Below, in pieces: positions 1 through 9,768 of a DNA stretch of 64,000 bases. The notes under the pieces are model-generated. The model searched no databases and had not been told where the DNA came from. It was given only the letters and a program-made list of their open reading frames with translations. The position numbers were made by a program, and so were the translations under genes. Numbering within the stretch: the stretch's first letter is position 1; each line of letters starts with the position of its first letter. Source of the DNA: an uncultured Clostridia bacterium (GTDB lineage Bacteria; Bacillota; Clostridia; Oscillospirales; Oscillospiraceae); assembly GCA_947383645.1 (NCBI GenBank), contig CANDEH010000003.1, positions 20,691 through 84,690 on the forward strand, written 5' to 3'.

Positions 1-2
1 CA

Positions 3-3000
3 GGGGGCCTGATGGTCTACTCCCTGGACGGAACGAACTATACGCAGGTCATCCCCAGGGCCAGGAACGCCGGCAAATACACGGTCTATTTTAAGGCCCA
101 GGGCGACGGCAACCATACGGACAGTGAGGAGAGAACCGTAGACGTGACCATCGGCAGGCAGCCGGTGACGCCGCGGATCGAGCTGACCCCGCCCACCGCG
201 CAGTATGACGGCAGTGTGAAGCGGCCCAAAATTACGGTCAGGGACGCCGCCAACAACGTGATCCCGGAGAGCGAGTATAAGCCCACATACGTCTCTGACT
301 CCGGCGAGAACTGGACGGACAAGGGCGGCTACACCGTCCGGATCGAGGATATCCCCGGCGGCAACTACGATATTGGCACGGCCACAGAGACATTCACCAT
401 CAGCACCACGCCGCAGAACCCGCTGGAGATCGTCAACAAACCCGGCCTCGTCTACTACGGCGACACCTTTACGCTGAGCGCAACCGGCGGATCCGTCAGC
501 GCCGCGGTTACATGGAGCAGCAGCGACGACACCGTTGCCCATGTGGACGAAGGCGGCCTTGTCACCATCCGGGGCACGGGCCCCGCCACGATCACCGCGG
601 AAAAGGCGGGCGGCGCCAACTATGACACGGTGCGGGCCGCCTACCCCCTCAACGCGCTGCAAAAGCCGGTGACGGCGGTTGTAACCGCGGAGGACAGAAC
701 CTATGCCAGCGGCGATAGGACCGCTGCGATCCATTTCACCTGGAACGGTCTGGTGGGGACGGATACCATCGACACCTCGGCCCTGAGGGGAGAGTTTGCC
801 GACGACAGCGCCGGGACAGACAAGACGGTGACCATCACCGGCGGGCCGCTCACCAGCGACAAGTACGTCATCACCTACAACGCCACCACAACCGCCTCCA
901 TTCTCAAGGCGGACGCCGCAGCGCCGGTCCTGACGGGGAATGATCGGGAGTACGACGGCGTGGCCCGGGCTCTTGTGACCGGCGGAGACGCGGACACCCG
1001 CTACTCCGACGCCAGGGACGGCGTGTATATCGCGGCGGTTCCCACCGGGACCGGCGCGGGGACCTACACGGTCTGGTACAGAGCGGAGGGGGACGCCAAC
1101 CACAACAGCTCCCAGCCGCAGTCCCTCCAGGTGACCATCCGCCGCCGGCCGCTGACGGCCAGCGCCGCGAATACCACCCTCACCGGCAACGGCCTGGAGA
1201 GGGACGATACCGACGGCACGTACTACTATCTGTACGACGGCGCGGAGAAGCAGCCCGGCGTTGTCATCACAGACGGCGCGGCCGTGGTCCCCTCCGGCGA
1301 GTACACCCTCAGCTACAGCGGCAACCGGGACGTGGGCAGCGCCGCCGTGACCATCACGGACAGCGGGGACGGCAACTACCGTGTCAGCGGCAGCGTGGAC
1401 TTTGCCATCCGCAGGGGCAGCGCACAGCTGACCGGCTCTCCCCGGGCGAAGGAGCTGACCTACACCGGGTCGGAGCAGGAGCTGGTGACCGTAGGTACCG
1501 CCGAGGGCGGCCACGTGGAGTACGCGCTGGACGGCGTCGACTGGGGTCGGAACATCCCCAGGGCGAAGGAGGCGGGCACCTACACGGTGACCTACCGGGT
1601 GGTGGGCGACGACAACCACAGCGCGGACGCCGCGGACAGCACCACCTCCGGCTCGGTGGCGGTGACCATCCGGCAGAAGAGGCTGGACACGCCGAAGATC
1701 ACGGTGGCCCCCGGACCCTACACCTATACCGGCAGCGCGCATGAGCCCGCCGTCACGGTGGAGGACGTGGATACCCTCCTCCCCGCCGGCGAGTACGCCG
1801 TCTCCTACCGGAACAACATCGACGCCGGCACGGCGACAGTCGTTGTCACCAGCACCCCCGACAGCAACTACATCCTGAACGCCACGGCGGCCTTTGAGAT
1901 CGACAGGGCGGACCTGCCGGCGCCCACAGCCCCGGAGGGCCTCAAGAATCTGCCCTACAGCGGCGCCGGGCAGGCGCTAATCAAGCCGGGCAGCGCCTCC
2001 GTCGGGACGATGGTGTACGCGCTGAGCGAGACGGGCGAATACACCCCGGCCATTCCCACCGGGCGGGAGGTGCAGGACCCGTATACCGTCTGGTACAAGG
2101 TCCTGGGCGATGACAACTATAAAGACAGCGAGCCCCAGTCGGTGACGGCCTCCATTGTCGTAAACGCCGTAACCGAGCCCTCCATCCAGGTGACGCCGGA
2201 TTCGGCCACATTCAGCGGGGAGAAGCAGAGGCCCGCGGTGACCGTCCGGGACGACAGGCAGCTGCTGATTGACGGCAGCGAGTACACGGTGTCCTACACG
2301 GATGCCGGCGGCAGCGCCGTTGACGCGCCTGTGGATGTGGGCACATACACCCTGACCATCACCGGGAAAACCGGCGGGAACTACACCTTTAACACCGCCG
2401 ACGGGAAGAATACCGCCGTATTTACCATTTCCCCGGCGGGCCAGACGCCCCTGACCATCACCGGCAAGCGGGATCAGGTCCGCTACGGCGACAGAATCCC
2501 GCTGGATACGGAGGGCGGCAACGGGACGGTGACCTGGAGCGTTGACAACGCCGCCATGGCGGAGATCACCCCCGACGGGCTGCTGACCATCAAGGGCGTT
2601 GGAACCGTCACCGTCACCGCCACCAGCAGCGCCGCCGGCTACGATGACCAGACCGCCGTCTGGCGGCCCTATGCGGAGAAGAGGCCGGTTACGGCCGTTG
2701 TGACGGCGGCGGCGAGACCCTATGACGGCGGCACCGACGCTGTCGTAACCGCCTCGCTTCAGGACAGCGACCTGGTAGAGGGCGACACCGTGACCATCAC
2801 GCTGGGGGGCAGCTTTGAGGACCCCAATGTGGGAACGGACAAGAAGGTCACGCTGGATCGAGCCAACGCAGAGGTCACCGGCAAAAATTCGGAGAACTAC
2901 GCCATCAGCTACCCCGCCTCTGTCACCGCCTCCATTCTCCGGGCGGAGGTGACGGATGTCACCGCGCCAAAGCCGGCCGGCGGCCTGATCTACACCGGCG

Positions 3001-6000
3001 ATCCCCTGCCTCTGGTGGAGGCGGGAGCCTCCTCGGAGGGCACTGTGGAGTACTCCCGGGACAACATCACCTATTCCGCCGCCCTGCCCACTGAGACCGA
3101 CGCGGGCGATTACGACGTCTGGTACCGGGTGAGGGGCGACGGCAACCACAGCGACCTGCCGGGCAAAAAGCTGGATGTCCAGGTGACGATTGCCCGGCAG
3201 ACGGTGACGGATCCCATTATTGTCTTCACGCCTGGCAGCGCCTCCTATGACGCGCAGGAGCACAGGCCGGCGGTCACCGTCATGGACGGCGGCGGCCGCG
3301 TGATCTCGGAGGACGAGTATACCGTCGATTACGGCGCCACGGACTGGACGCAGGCCGGGAAGCACACGGTCACCATCGCCGACAAAGACCCGGCGGGCGG
3401 CAACTACGACATCACCGGGAAGAGCGAGGACTTCACCATCACCCCGATGGGCCAGAATCCGCTGACCATTGGGAACCAGCCCGGCAGGGTTCAGTACGGC
3501 GACACCTTCACCCTCACCGCCTCGGGCGGATCCGGGACGGGCAGCGTGACCTGGGTCAGCAAAAACCCGGACGTGGCCAGAATCAGCGATGGCGGCACGG
3601 TGGAGATCCTGAAGTCCGGCGGCCCGGTGGAGATTGTGGCCACAAAGGCGGCCGACGGCAACCACGCCGCGGCCACGGCCAGCTGGACCTTCAGCGCGGA
3701 GAAGAAACCTGTGACGCCCGTGGTAACCGCCAGAGACAGGACGTATGATACCACCGACAGGGCCGATCTGGACATCACCTGGAGACCCGGCGACCTGCTG
3801 AACGGCGACGCCATCCATCTTGACGGCCTCCTGACCGGCAGGTTCGACAGCGCCGATGCGGGCACCGGCAAGACCGTGCGGATTACCGGCACAGCGCCCG
3901 ACAGCGACAAGTACGCCATCACGATCCCCCTCACCGCCACAGCCTCCATCACCCCGGCGCCCGCGACGGCGGCGGGCGTGACAGGCAGGACGGGCCTGAC
4001 GTATACCGGCAGGGCCCTTGCGCTTGTCACAGAGGGTACCGCCACCGGCGGATCCCTGCTGTACTCGCTGGACGGCGTCAGCTACGACATGAACGTCCCC
4101 AGGGGGACGGCCGCGGACACCTACAACGTCTGGTACAAGGTCCAGGCCGGCGAAAACTACAGAGACAGCGCGCCGGCCAGGGTGACAGTGACCATCGACC
4201 CGAAGACGGTGAGCAGTCCCGTAATCGAGCTGTCCAGGGACACCTTCGACTACGACGGCGATGCGAAGCGGCCCGACGTGGTGGTCAAAGACGGCGCCAC
4301 CGTCATCCCGACCGACCAGTACACGGTGAGCTACAGCGACAACACGGCGCCGGGCACCGCCACCGTTACCATCAGCCCCGTCACCGGCGGCAACTACGTT
4401 GTCACCGGCAGCAAGAACTTCACCATTAAGGCGGCCACCGCCTCCCTGAAGGACGCCCCGCAGCCAAACAGCCTGACCTACAACGGCTTTGCGCAGCAGC
4501 TGGTGACGCCCGGCACGGCGGTGAACGGCCGTGTGGTGTACGCCGGGACGGAGAGCGGCCCTTACTCCACGGCGATCCCCAGAGGGGACGACGCGGACAC
4601 CTACCAGGTCTGGTACAAGGTAGAGGGCGAAAACGGAGCCGCCGACACCACCCCGTGCCAGATGTTTGTGACGATCCAGCCCATGCAGGTTACCCCCACC
4701 ATCCTGCTGGAGAATCAGGCTGCCTACTCCACGCCGTGTACGGGCAGCGCGATCAAACCCGCCGTAACCGTGGTTGTGAACGGCCAGCAGCTTACCGGCA
4801 GCTATACGACCGGCTACAGCAACAATACCAATGTGGGCACCGCCACAGTCACCGTCCAGAGCACCGGCGGCAATTACAAATTCTTCGCCGTGGCGACCTT
4901 TGAAATCACCAAGGGCAAGGCGACGTTCTTCAAGGAGCCGGAAGCCATTCAGAATCTGGTCTATACCGGAGACCCCCAGGCGCTTGTGAAAAAGGGGTTC
5001 CCGGAGCACCCCGACGACGGAATCGTGCTCTACTCCCTGGACGCCGGCCCCTATTCCAGCGCGATTCCCACCGCGACGGAAAAGGGCAGCTACATGGTTT
5101 TGGCCAAGGTGCAGGGCAACGCGGCGTATGAGGACAGCGATGTTCTGCGGTATCTTGTGGAGATCGGCATCAACGAGGTGCAAAACCCGACCGTTGAGCT
5201 GTCTGCCGTCAGCTTCAACTACACCGGCGCCTCGCAGAAGCCCACCGTCACCCTAAGCGACGACGACGACAATGTCATCCCGACCGGCGAGTACAAGGTG
5301 ACGTATACCGGCGACACGGTAAATCCCGGCCAGTATACGCTCACCATTACCAGCAGGGAGAAGAACTACAGCTTCGAGCCCATCCAGCGCACGATCACCA
5401 TCGTCGGCGCGGACCAGCCCCTGCTGAGCATCACCGGCAAACCGGATGCGGTGTACTACGGCGACACGCTGAGCCTGGGCGTCACCGGCGGATCCGGCAG
5501 CGGCGCTGTGACGTGGACCGCGGCCGGGCCGGTTGACACGCTCAGCGCCGGCCAGTTCCGGATCACCAGCAGCGGCAGCGTCACCATCACGGCCACCAAG
5601 GCCGCCAGCCCTGGCTACGAGGCCGCCAGCGACACCTGGACGTTCTACGCCAGTCCGAAGCCTGTCACCGCGGTTGTGACGGCGGCAAGCAAGTCCTACG
5701 ACGGCAATAACACCGCCGTCCTGACCGTCGCCATCAGCAGCGGCCTGGTTGGCGGCGACAGCATTCCCACCAATACCGATGGCGGCGTGAAAGCCCAGGG
5801 ACATTTCGCGGATGCAAACGTCGGGACAGACAAGATTGTCGTCATTGACAGCCTGACGGTTCCGCCCGCAGTCAGCGCGAAATACGCCATCAGCCCCCCC
5901 GACACCGTCACCGCGTCCATAACCCCGAAGGCCGCCGCGGTGACGGATCCCCCCAAGGCGGTATCCGGCCTGACATACACCGGCAGCCCCCTGGCCCTGG

Positions 6001-8573
6001 TCAGCGGCGGCACGGTGGACGGCGGAACCCTGGCGTACTCTCTGGACGGCGTCAACTACAGCCTCAAAGTCCCCACAGGCACGGACAGAGGCGACTACAC
6101 CGTCTGGTACAAGGCGGTGGCCGGCGACGAGAACCACAGGGACAGCGCACCGGCGCAGATAGGACCTGTGCCCGTCAGCGCGAACATCGATACGCCGACG
6201 GTGCTGTGCGTGGGCACATTCCAGTGTGACGGCACGGAGAAGACCCCGACAGTTGTTGTCAGGGACAGCGCGGGCCGCGTCATTCCGGAGAGCGAGTATA
6301 CCGTGGCGCTTCCCTCGCCCCGGATCGCGGTAGGAACCTACACCGTCACCGTCACAGACAACCCGGGGAGCGGCAACTACGAGTTCGCCGCCTCCGTGAC
6401 CGGCGCCTTTGAGATCGTGGCGGCCAGCCAGAACCCCCTGTCCATCACCGACAAACCCGCCAATATCTGCTACGGGGATACCTTCCGTCTGAGCGCCATC
6501 GGCGGCTCCGGAGGCGGTGCCATCAAGTGGAGCATCGCGGAGAGCACCGGCGTTGCGGAGATCGACGACAACGGCGTGGTGAAGGTAACCGGCACCGGCG
6601 GATTCACGGTGGAGGCGTACCGGGAGGCCGAGGGCGGCTACAGCCGGTCCAACACGGACAGAGCGCCGTTTTTCGCCGGCCCGAAGCCCGTCACGCCGGT
6701 GGTGACAGCCGAGGACAAACCCTACGACGGGAATAAGAACGCGACGGTGAAAGCGGCCTGGAGGAGCGGTGACCTGGTTGGCACGGATACTATTGCGCTC
6801 ACAGTGGCCGGTGAATTTGTGACGGCTGACGCCGGCACAGGCAAGCAGGTGAAAATCACGTCGAAGAGCCCCGAGGGGGCGTTCGGGAATTACGTCATCA
6901 CCTGGCCGGAGAGCGCGGCGGCGTCGATTCACAAGGTGGACGCGAAGCTGGAGACAAAACCCGCAGCCAGGCCCAACCTGACCTACAGCGGAGATCCCCA
7001 GGACCTTGTCACCGGCGGGACCACCAGCAATGGGATCGGCACAATTGTGTACAGCCTGCGCCAGGACGGCGACTATTCGGAGACCATACCGCAGGCCGAC
7101 AGAGCCGGCGAGTACACCGTCTGGTACAAAGTAGCGGACAGCGTGAACCACACGGGTATCGCCGCCGCCTCCGTCAAAGTGGAGATCGCGAAGGCGAAGC
7201 CGGTCATCAGCTCAGAGCCCGAGGCGTCTAACGGCACGAAGGGACAGTCCCTGAGCGAGATCGGATTTTCTGTAGGCGGCGCGGCAAGCGTAGACGGCAG
7301 ATTCGCCTGGAAGGACGGCACGATTAAACCTGCCGTGGGAACAACCCAGCAGGACGTGGTCTTCACCCCCAGCGACACAGACAACTACGAGAAGGTGGAG
7401 TTCCAGATCAGAGTAACCGTCTCGGACAGCAGCTCCACGCCCGGCGGCGGCACAAGCACCTCCGGCGCCGCCAGCACACCGGCGACAGCCGGCGCCCCGC
7501 TGCGGGCCACCGTTCAGAACGGCACGGCCAGCACCGTCGTGAGCCCCGCGGCCGGCAGCAGACTGGTCCGGGAGGCGGCTGAGAGCCAGAGCCCGAGCAT
7601 TATCATCAAGCCGGAGATCACCGGCGATGTGACCAGGGCGGAGGTCTCCATCCCGACCTCCACAGTGGGCCAGATCAGGAGGGAGACCGACGCGGCGCTC
7701 ACCGTCTCCGCCCCCATCGCCGACGTGACCATCCCCCAGACGGCCATGGACACCCTGAGCCGCGGCAGCGGCGCTATCAGCGTCGCCACCGAGCAGACGG
7801 ACCAGGCGGTCGTGTTGACCCTGACCGCCGGCGGCGAGAGGGTGGACAGCGTCCCCGGCGGCGTGACCCTCTCCATCCCGGCGGAGGACGCCGGACCCGG
7901 CACCGTGGCGGTGCTGGTCCATGAGGACGGCGCCCGTGAGACCATCCGAAAGAGCGTTGCGGAGGACGGAAAGGTGACGGTCCCCCTGGAGGGATCCGCC
8001 ACCGTGGAGATCGTGGACAACGGCAGGGAGTTTGCCGACGTACCGGCCACCAACTGGGCGGCCGACGCCGTGGCCTTCACCAGCGCCCGGGAGCTGTTCA
8101 ACGGCACCGGCGATACGACATTCAGCCCGAACCAGGAGATGAGCCGCGGTATGCTGACGACCGTGCTGTACAACCTGGAGGGCCAGCCGGATCGGGATCT
8201 GACCGTGGAGGATCTGACCGCCGGCTTCAGCGATGTCAGCGGCGACGCCTGGTATGCGGACAGCGTCGCCTGGGCCGCGGAGAGCGGCATCGTGAACGGC
8301 TACGGCAACGGCGAGTTCGGCCCCGGCGACAGCATCACCCGGGAGCAGTTTGCCGTAATGCTCTGGAAGTACGCGGGCAGCCCCGCAGCCGACAGCCAGA
8401 GTCTGGACTTCACCGACGCGGACAAGGCCAGCGGCTACGCCGAAGAGGCGCTGCGCTGGGCCGCGGACAACGGCATTCTGAACGGCTACGGCAACGGCCA
8501 GCTCAACCCCAGGGGAACGGCGACCCGAGCCGAAGCGGCGCAGATGCTGAAAAACTTCCTGGAGAACACCTGA
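3..8573 (+). CDS. Giant modular SLH-anchored surface protein (5' end outside window)
   Basis: At least 2,850 residues of an extracellular protein. The frame is already open at the window edge and the first residues match the middle of a repeat module, so the true start lies upstream. Ten copies (the first partial) of a module with the signatures YTG...ALV, YSLDG and YTVWYKV...GDxNH alternate with YDG/MBG-type beta modules. Five Ig-like modules begin with a (N/L)PL(T/S)I...YGDTF pattern. A Ser/Thr/Gly linker lies near 7,430-7,500. The last ~180 residues are three SLH domains (from about 8,030, 8,225 and 8,410), which in Firmicutes bind pyruvylated secondary wall polymer. Inferred role: long wall-anchored stalk or adhesin. 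The C-terminal cassette resembles that of the SLH protein at 37,089-40,469. Domain-level call is firm; ligand unknown. Confidence 0.9.
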   Translation, partial: GGLMVYSLDGTNYTQVIPRARNAGKYTVYFKAQGDGNHTDSEERTVDVTIGRQPVTPRIELTPPTAQYDGSVKRPKITVRDAANNVIPESEYKPTYVSDSGENWTDKGGYTVRIEDIPGGNYDIGTATETFTISTTPQNPLEIVNKPGLVYYGDTFTLSATGGSVSAAVTWSSSDDTVAHVDEGGLVTIRGTGPATITAEKAGGANYDTVRAAYPLNALQKPVTAVVTAEDRTYASGDRTAAIHFTWNGLVGTDTIDTSALRGEFADDSAGTDKTVTITGGPLTSDKYVITYNATTTASILKADAAAPVLTGNDREYDGVARALVTGGDADTRYSDARDGVYIAAVPTGTGAGTYTVWYRAEGDANHNSSQPQSLQVTIRRRPLTASAANTTLTGNGLERDDTDGTYYYLYDGAEKQPGVVITDGAAVVPSGEYTLSYSGNRDVGSAAVTITDSGDGNYRVSGSVDFAIRRGSAQLTGSPRAKELTYTGSEQELVTVGTAEGGHVEYALDGVDWGRNIPRAKEAGTYTVTYRVVGDDNHSADAADSTTSGSVAVTIRQKRLDTPKITVAPGPYTYTGSAHEPAVTVEDVDTLLPAGEYAVSYRNNIDAGTATVVVTSTPDSNYILNATAAFEIDRADLPAPTAPEGLKNLPYSGAGQALIKPGSASVGTMVYALSETGEYTPAIPTGREVQDPYTVWYKVLGDDNYKDSEPQSVTASIVVNAVTEPSIQVTPDSATFSGEKQRPAVTVRDDRQLLIDGSEYTVSYTDAGGSAVDAPVDVGTYTLTITGKTGGNYTFNTADGKNTAVFTISPAGQTPLTITGKRDQVRYGDRIPLDTEGGNGTVTWSVDNAAMAEITPDGLLTIKGVGTVTVTATSSAAGYDDQTAVWRPYAEKRPVTAVVTAAARPYDGGTDAVVTASLQDSDLVEGDTVTITLGGSFEDPNVGTDKKVTLDRANAEVTGKNSENYAISYPASVTASILRAEVTDVTAPKPAGGLIYTGDPLPLVEAGASSEGTVEYSRDNITYSAALPTETDAGDYDVWYRVRGDGNHSDLPGKKLDVQVTIARQTVTDPIIVFTPGSASYDAQEHRPAVTVMDGGGRVISEDEYTVDYGATDWTQAGKHTVTIADKDPAGGNYDITGKSEDFTITPMGQNPLTIGNQPGRVQYGDTFTLTASGGSGTGSVTWVSKNPDVARISDGGTVEILKSGGPVEIVATKAADGNHAAATASWTFSAEKKPVTPVVTARDRTYDTTDRADLDITWRPGDLLNGDAIHLDGLLTGRFDSADAGTGKTVRITGTAPDSDKYAITIPLTATASITPAPATAAGVTGRTGLTYTGRALALVTEGTATGGSLLYSLDGVSYDMNVPRGTAADTYNVWYKVQAGENYRDSAPARVTVTIDPKTVSSPVIELSRDTFDYDGDAKRPDVVVKDGATVIPTDQYTVSYSDNTAPGTATVTISPVTGGNYVVTGSKNFTIKAATASLKDAPQPNSLTYNGFAQQLVTPGTAVNGRVVYAGTESGPYSTAIPRGDDADTYQVWYKVEGENGAADTTPCQMFVTIQPMQVTPTILLENQAAYSTPCTGSAIKPAVTVVVNGQQLTGSYTTGYSNNTNVGTATVTVQSTGGNYKFFAVATFEITKGKATFFKEPEAIQNLVYTGDPQALVKKGFPEHPDDGIVLYSLDAGPYSSAIPTATEKGSYMVLAKVQGNAAYEDSDVLRYLVEIGINEVQNPTVELSAVSFNYTGASQKPTVTLSDDDDNVIPTGEYKVTYTGDTVNPGQYTLTITSREKNYSFEPIQRTITIVGADQPLLSITGKPDAVYYGDTLSLGVTGGSGSGAVTWTAAGPVDTLSAGQFRITSSGSVTITATKAASPGYEAASDTWTFYASPKPVTAVVTAASKSYDGNNTAVLTVAISSGLVGGDSIPTNTDGGVKAQGHFADANVGTDKIVVIDSLTVPPAVSAKYAISPPDTVTASITPKAAAVTDPPKAVSGLTYTGSPLALVSGGTVDGGTLAYSLDGVNYSLKVPTGTDRGDYTVWYKAVAGDENHRDSAPAQIGPVPVSANIDTPTVLCVGTFQCDGTEKTPTVVVRDSAGRVIPESEYTVALPSPRIAVGTYTVTVTDNPGSGNYEFAASVTGAFEIVAASQNPLSITDKPANICYGDTFRLSAIGGSGGGAIKWSIAESTGVAEIDDNGVVKVTGTGGFTVEAYREAEGGYSRSNTDRAPFFAGPKPVTPVVTAEDKPYDGNKNATVKAAWRSGDLVGTDTIALTVAGEFVTADAGTGKQVKITSKSPEGAFGNYVITWPESAAASIHKVDAKLETKPAARPNLTYSGDPQDLVTGGTTSNGIGTIVYSLRQDGDYSETIPQADRAGEYTVWYKVADSVNHTGIAAASVKVEIAKAKPVISSEPEASNGTKGQSLSEIGFSVGGAASVDGRFAWKDGTIKPAVGTTQQDVVFTPSDTDNYEKVEFQIRVTVSDSSSTPGGGTSTSGAASTPATAGAPLRATVQNGTASTVVSPAAGSRLVREAAESQSPSIIIKPEITGDVTRAEVSIPTSTVGQIRRETDAALTVSAPIADVTIPQTAMDTLSRGSGAISVATEQTDQAVVLTLTAGGERVDSVPGGVTLSIPAEDAGPGTVAVLVHEDGARETIRKSVAEDGKVTVPLEGSATVEIVDNGREFADVPATNWAADAVAFTSARELFNGTGDTTFSPNQEMSRGMLTTVLYNLEGQPDRDLTVEDLTAGFSDVSGDAWYADSVAWAAESGIVNGYGNGEFGPGDSITREQFAVMLWKYAGSPAADSQSLDFTDADKASGYAEEALRWAADNGILNGYGNGQLNPRGTATRAEAAQMLKNFLENT

Positions 8574-8618
8574 CAAGCCCCCCAAAAAATCGGGCCTCTC
8601 CCCACAGGGGTTACTCCG

Positions 8619-8657
8619 AAAAACCGCCCTGTGCCAAAATGGCACAGGGCGGTTTTT
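8619..8657. terminator. Perfect bidirectional intrinsic terminator
   Basis: A 17-bp perfect stem starting with five A and ending with five T, with a 5-nt loop, 46 nt past the stop of the giant surface gene. The A/T runs on both sides let it stop transcription from either direction, fitting the convergent cysK gene. Confidence 0.9.
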
Positions 8658-8682
8658 CTCGTCCCCTAAAGAAACCTTCCTT

Positions 8683-8807
8683 CAATTAGGAATTAGGAGT
8701 TAGGAATTAGGAATGATTGTATCCCGCCTTTGGCGGGATGAATTGCAATCGTCCAGCTCCGCTGGACACCTCAATTCCTAACTCCTCATTCCTAATTCCT
8801 AATTATA
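8683..8807. repeat. AATTAGG-type palindromic repeat element
   Basis: Both ends carry tandem ATTAGGA words (AATTAGGAATTAGGA on the left, its complement on the right), forming a long imperfect outer stem. Inside are two short GC hairpins (TCCCGCC/GGCGGGA and GTCCAGC/GCTGGAC). A half copy with the same left arm and one GC hairpin is at 33,653-33,700. It looks like a MITE-like or REP-like interspersed element; no coding capacity. Confidence 0.7.
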
Positions 8808-8821
8808 CTTGCCTTTCCTGC

Positions 8822-9754
8822 TCAGTCTGCAAAGAGCGGCGTGGAGAGGTAGCGGTCGCCGGTGTCGGGGAGCAGGACCACAATCGTCTTTCCCGCGTTC
8901 TCGGGCCGCCGGGCCAATTCGATGGCCGCGTGGAGGGCCGCGCCGGAGGAGATGCCCACTAAAACGCCCTCCCGGCGGCCCATCAGCCGCCCGGCGGCGA
9001 AGGCGTCCTCGCTGGATACCGGGATGATCTCGTCGTAGACCGCCGTGTCCAGCACCTGGGGCACAAACCCCGCGCCGATGCCCTGGAGCTTGTGGGCCCC
9101 GGCGGACCCGCCGCTGAGGACGGGGGAGTCCTGGGGCTCCACCGCCGCCACGGTGATCGCCGGGTTCCGCTCCTTCAGATACTGCCCCACGCCGGTGACA
9201 GTCCCCCCGGTGCCCACGCCGGCCACAAATATGTCCACCGCCCCGCCGGTGTCCGCCCAGATCTCCGGGCCGGTGGAGGCGCGGTGGGCGGCGGGATTGG
9301 CGGGGTTTACAAACTGGCCGGGGATAAAGCTGCCGGGGATCTCCGCCGATAGTGCCTCCGCCCTGGCGATGGCCCCCTTCATGCCCTGGGCCCCCGGGGT
9401 GAGCACCACTTCCGCGCCGTAGGCCCGCATCAGCTGCCGCCGCTCCACGCTCATGCTCTCCGGCATGACGATGACGCAGCGGTAGCCCCGGGCCGCCGCC
9501 ACGGCGGCCAGACCGATCCCCGTGTTGCCGGAGGTGGGCTCAATAATGGTGGAGCCGGGCTTCAGCCTGCCGCCGGCCTCGGCCTCGTCGATCATGGCCC
9601 TGGCAATCCGGTCCTTCACCGACCCGGCGGGGTTCAGATACTCCAGCTTGGCCAGAATCCGCGCCCCCAGCCCCAGATCCCCTGCGATACGGGTCAGCTC
9701 CAGCAGGGGCGTCCCGCCGATCAGCTGGTCGGCGGATGTGTAGATGTTCGCCAC
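8822..9754 (-). CDS. cysK: Cysteine synthase (O-acetylserine sulfhydrylase)
   Basis: 310 residues, normal family length. Cytosolic PLP enzyme making L-cysteine from O-acetylserine and sulfide. The PLP lysine is K47 in NPAGSVKDR; the substrate loop TSGNTG is at 74-79, and a GTGGT phosphate-binding loop follows. The GTG start has a good AGGAGG site 7 nt upstream. It begins 14 nt after metY on the same strand, so the two are co-transcribed as a sulfide-incorporation operon, probably controlled by the divergent Rrf2 gene. Confidence 0.96.
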   Translation of the reverse strand: MANIYTSADQLIGGTPLLELTRIAGDLGLGARILAKLEYLNPAGSVKDRIARAMIDEAEAGGRLKPGSTIIEPTSGNTGIGLAAVAAARGYRCVIVMPESMSVERRQLMRAYGAEVVLTPGAQGMKGAIARAEALSAEIPGSFIPGQFVNPANPAAHRASTGPEIWADTGGAVDIFVAGVGTGGTVTGVGQYLKERNPAITVAAVEPQDSPVLSGGSAGAHKLQGIGAGFVPQVLDTAVYDEIIPVSSEDAFAAGRLMGRREGVLVGISSGAALHAAIELARRPENAGKTIVVLLPDTGDRYLSTPLFAD

Positions 9755-9768
9755 AGAAAATCCCTCCT

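Noticed and set aside
1977..5183. 1,068-codon open frame antisense to the giant surface gene (and another at 5,253-7,151)
   Set aside because: Long antisense frames arise from strong third-position GC in the repeat modules; composition is Gly/Arg/His/Val-rich without domains or a ribosome-binding site.
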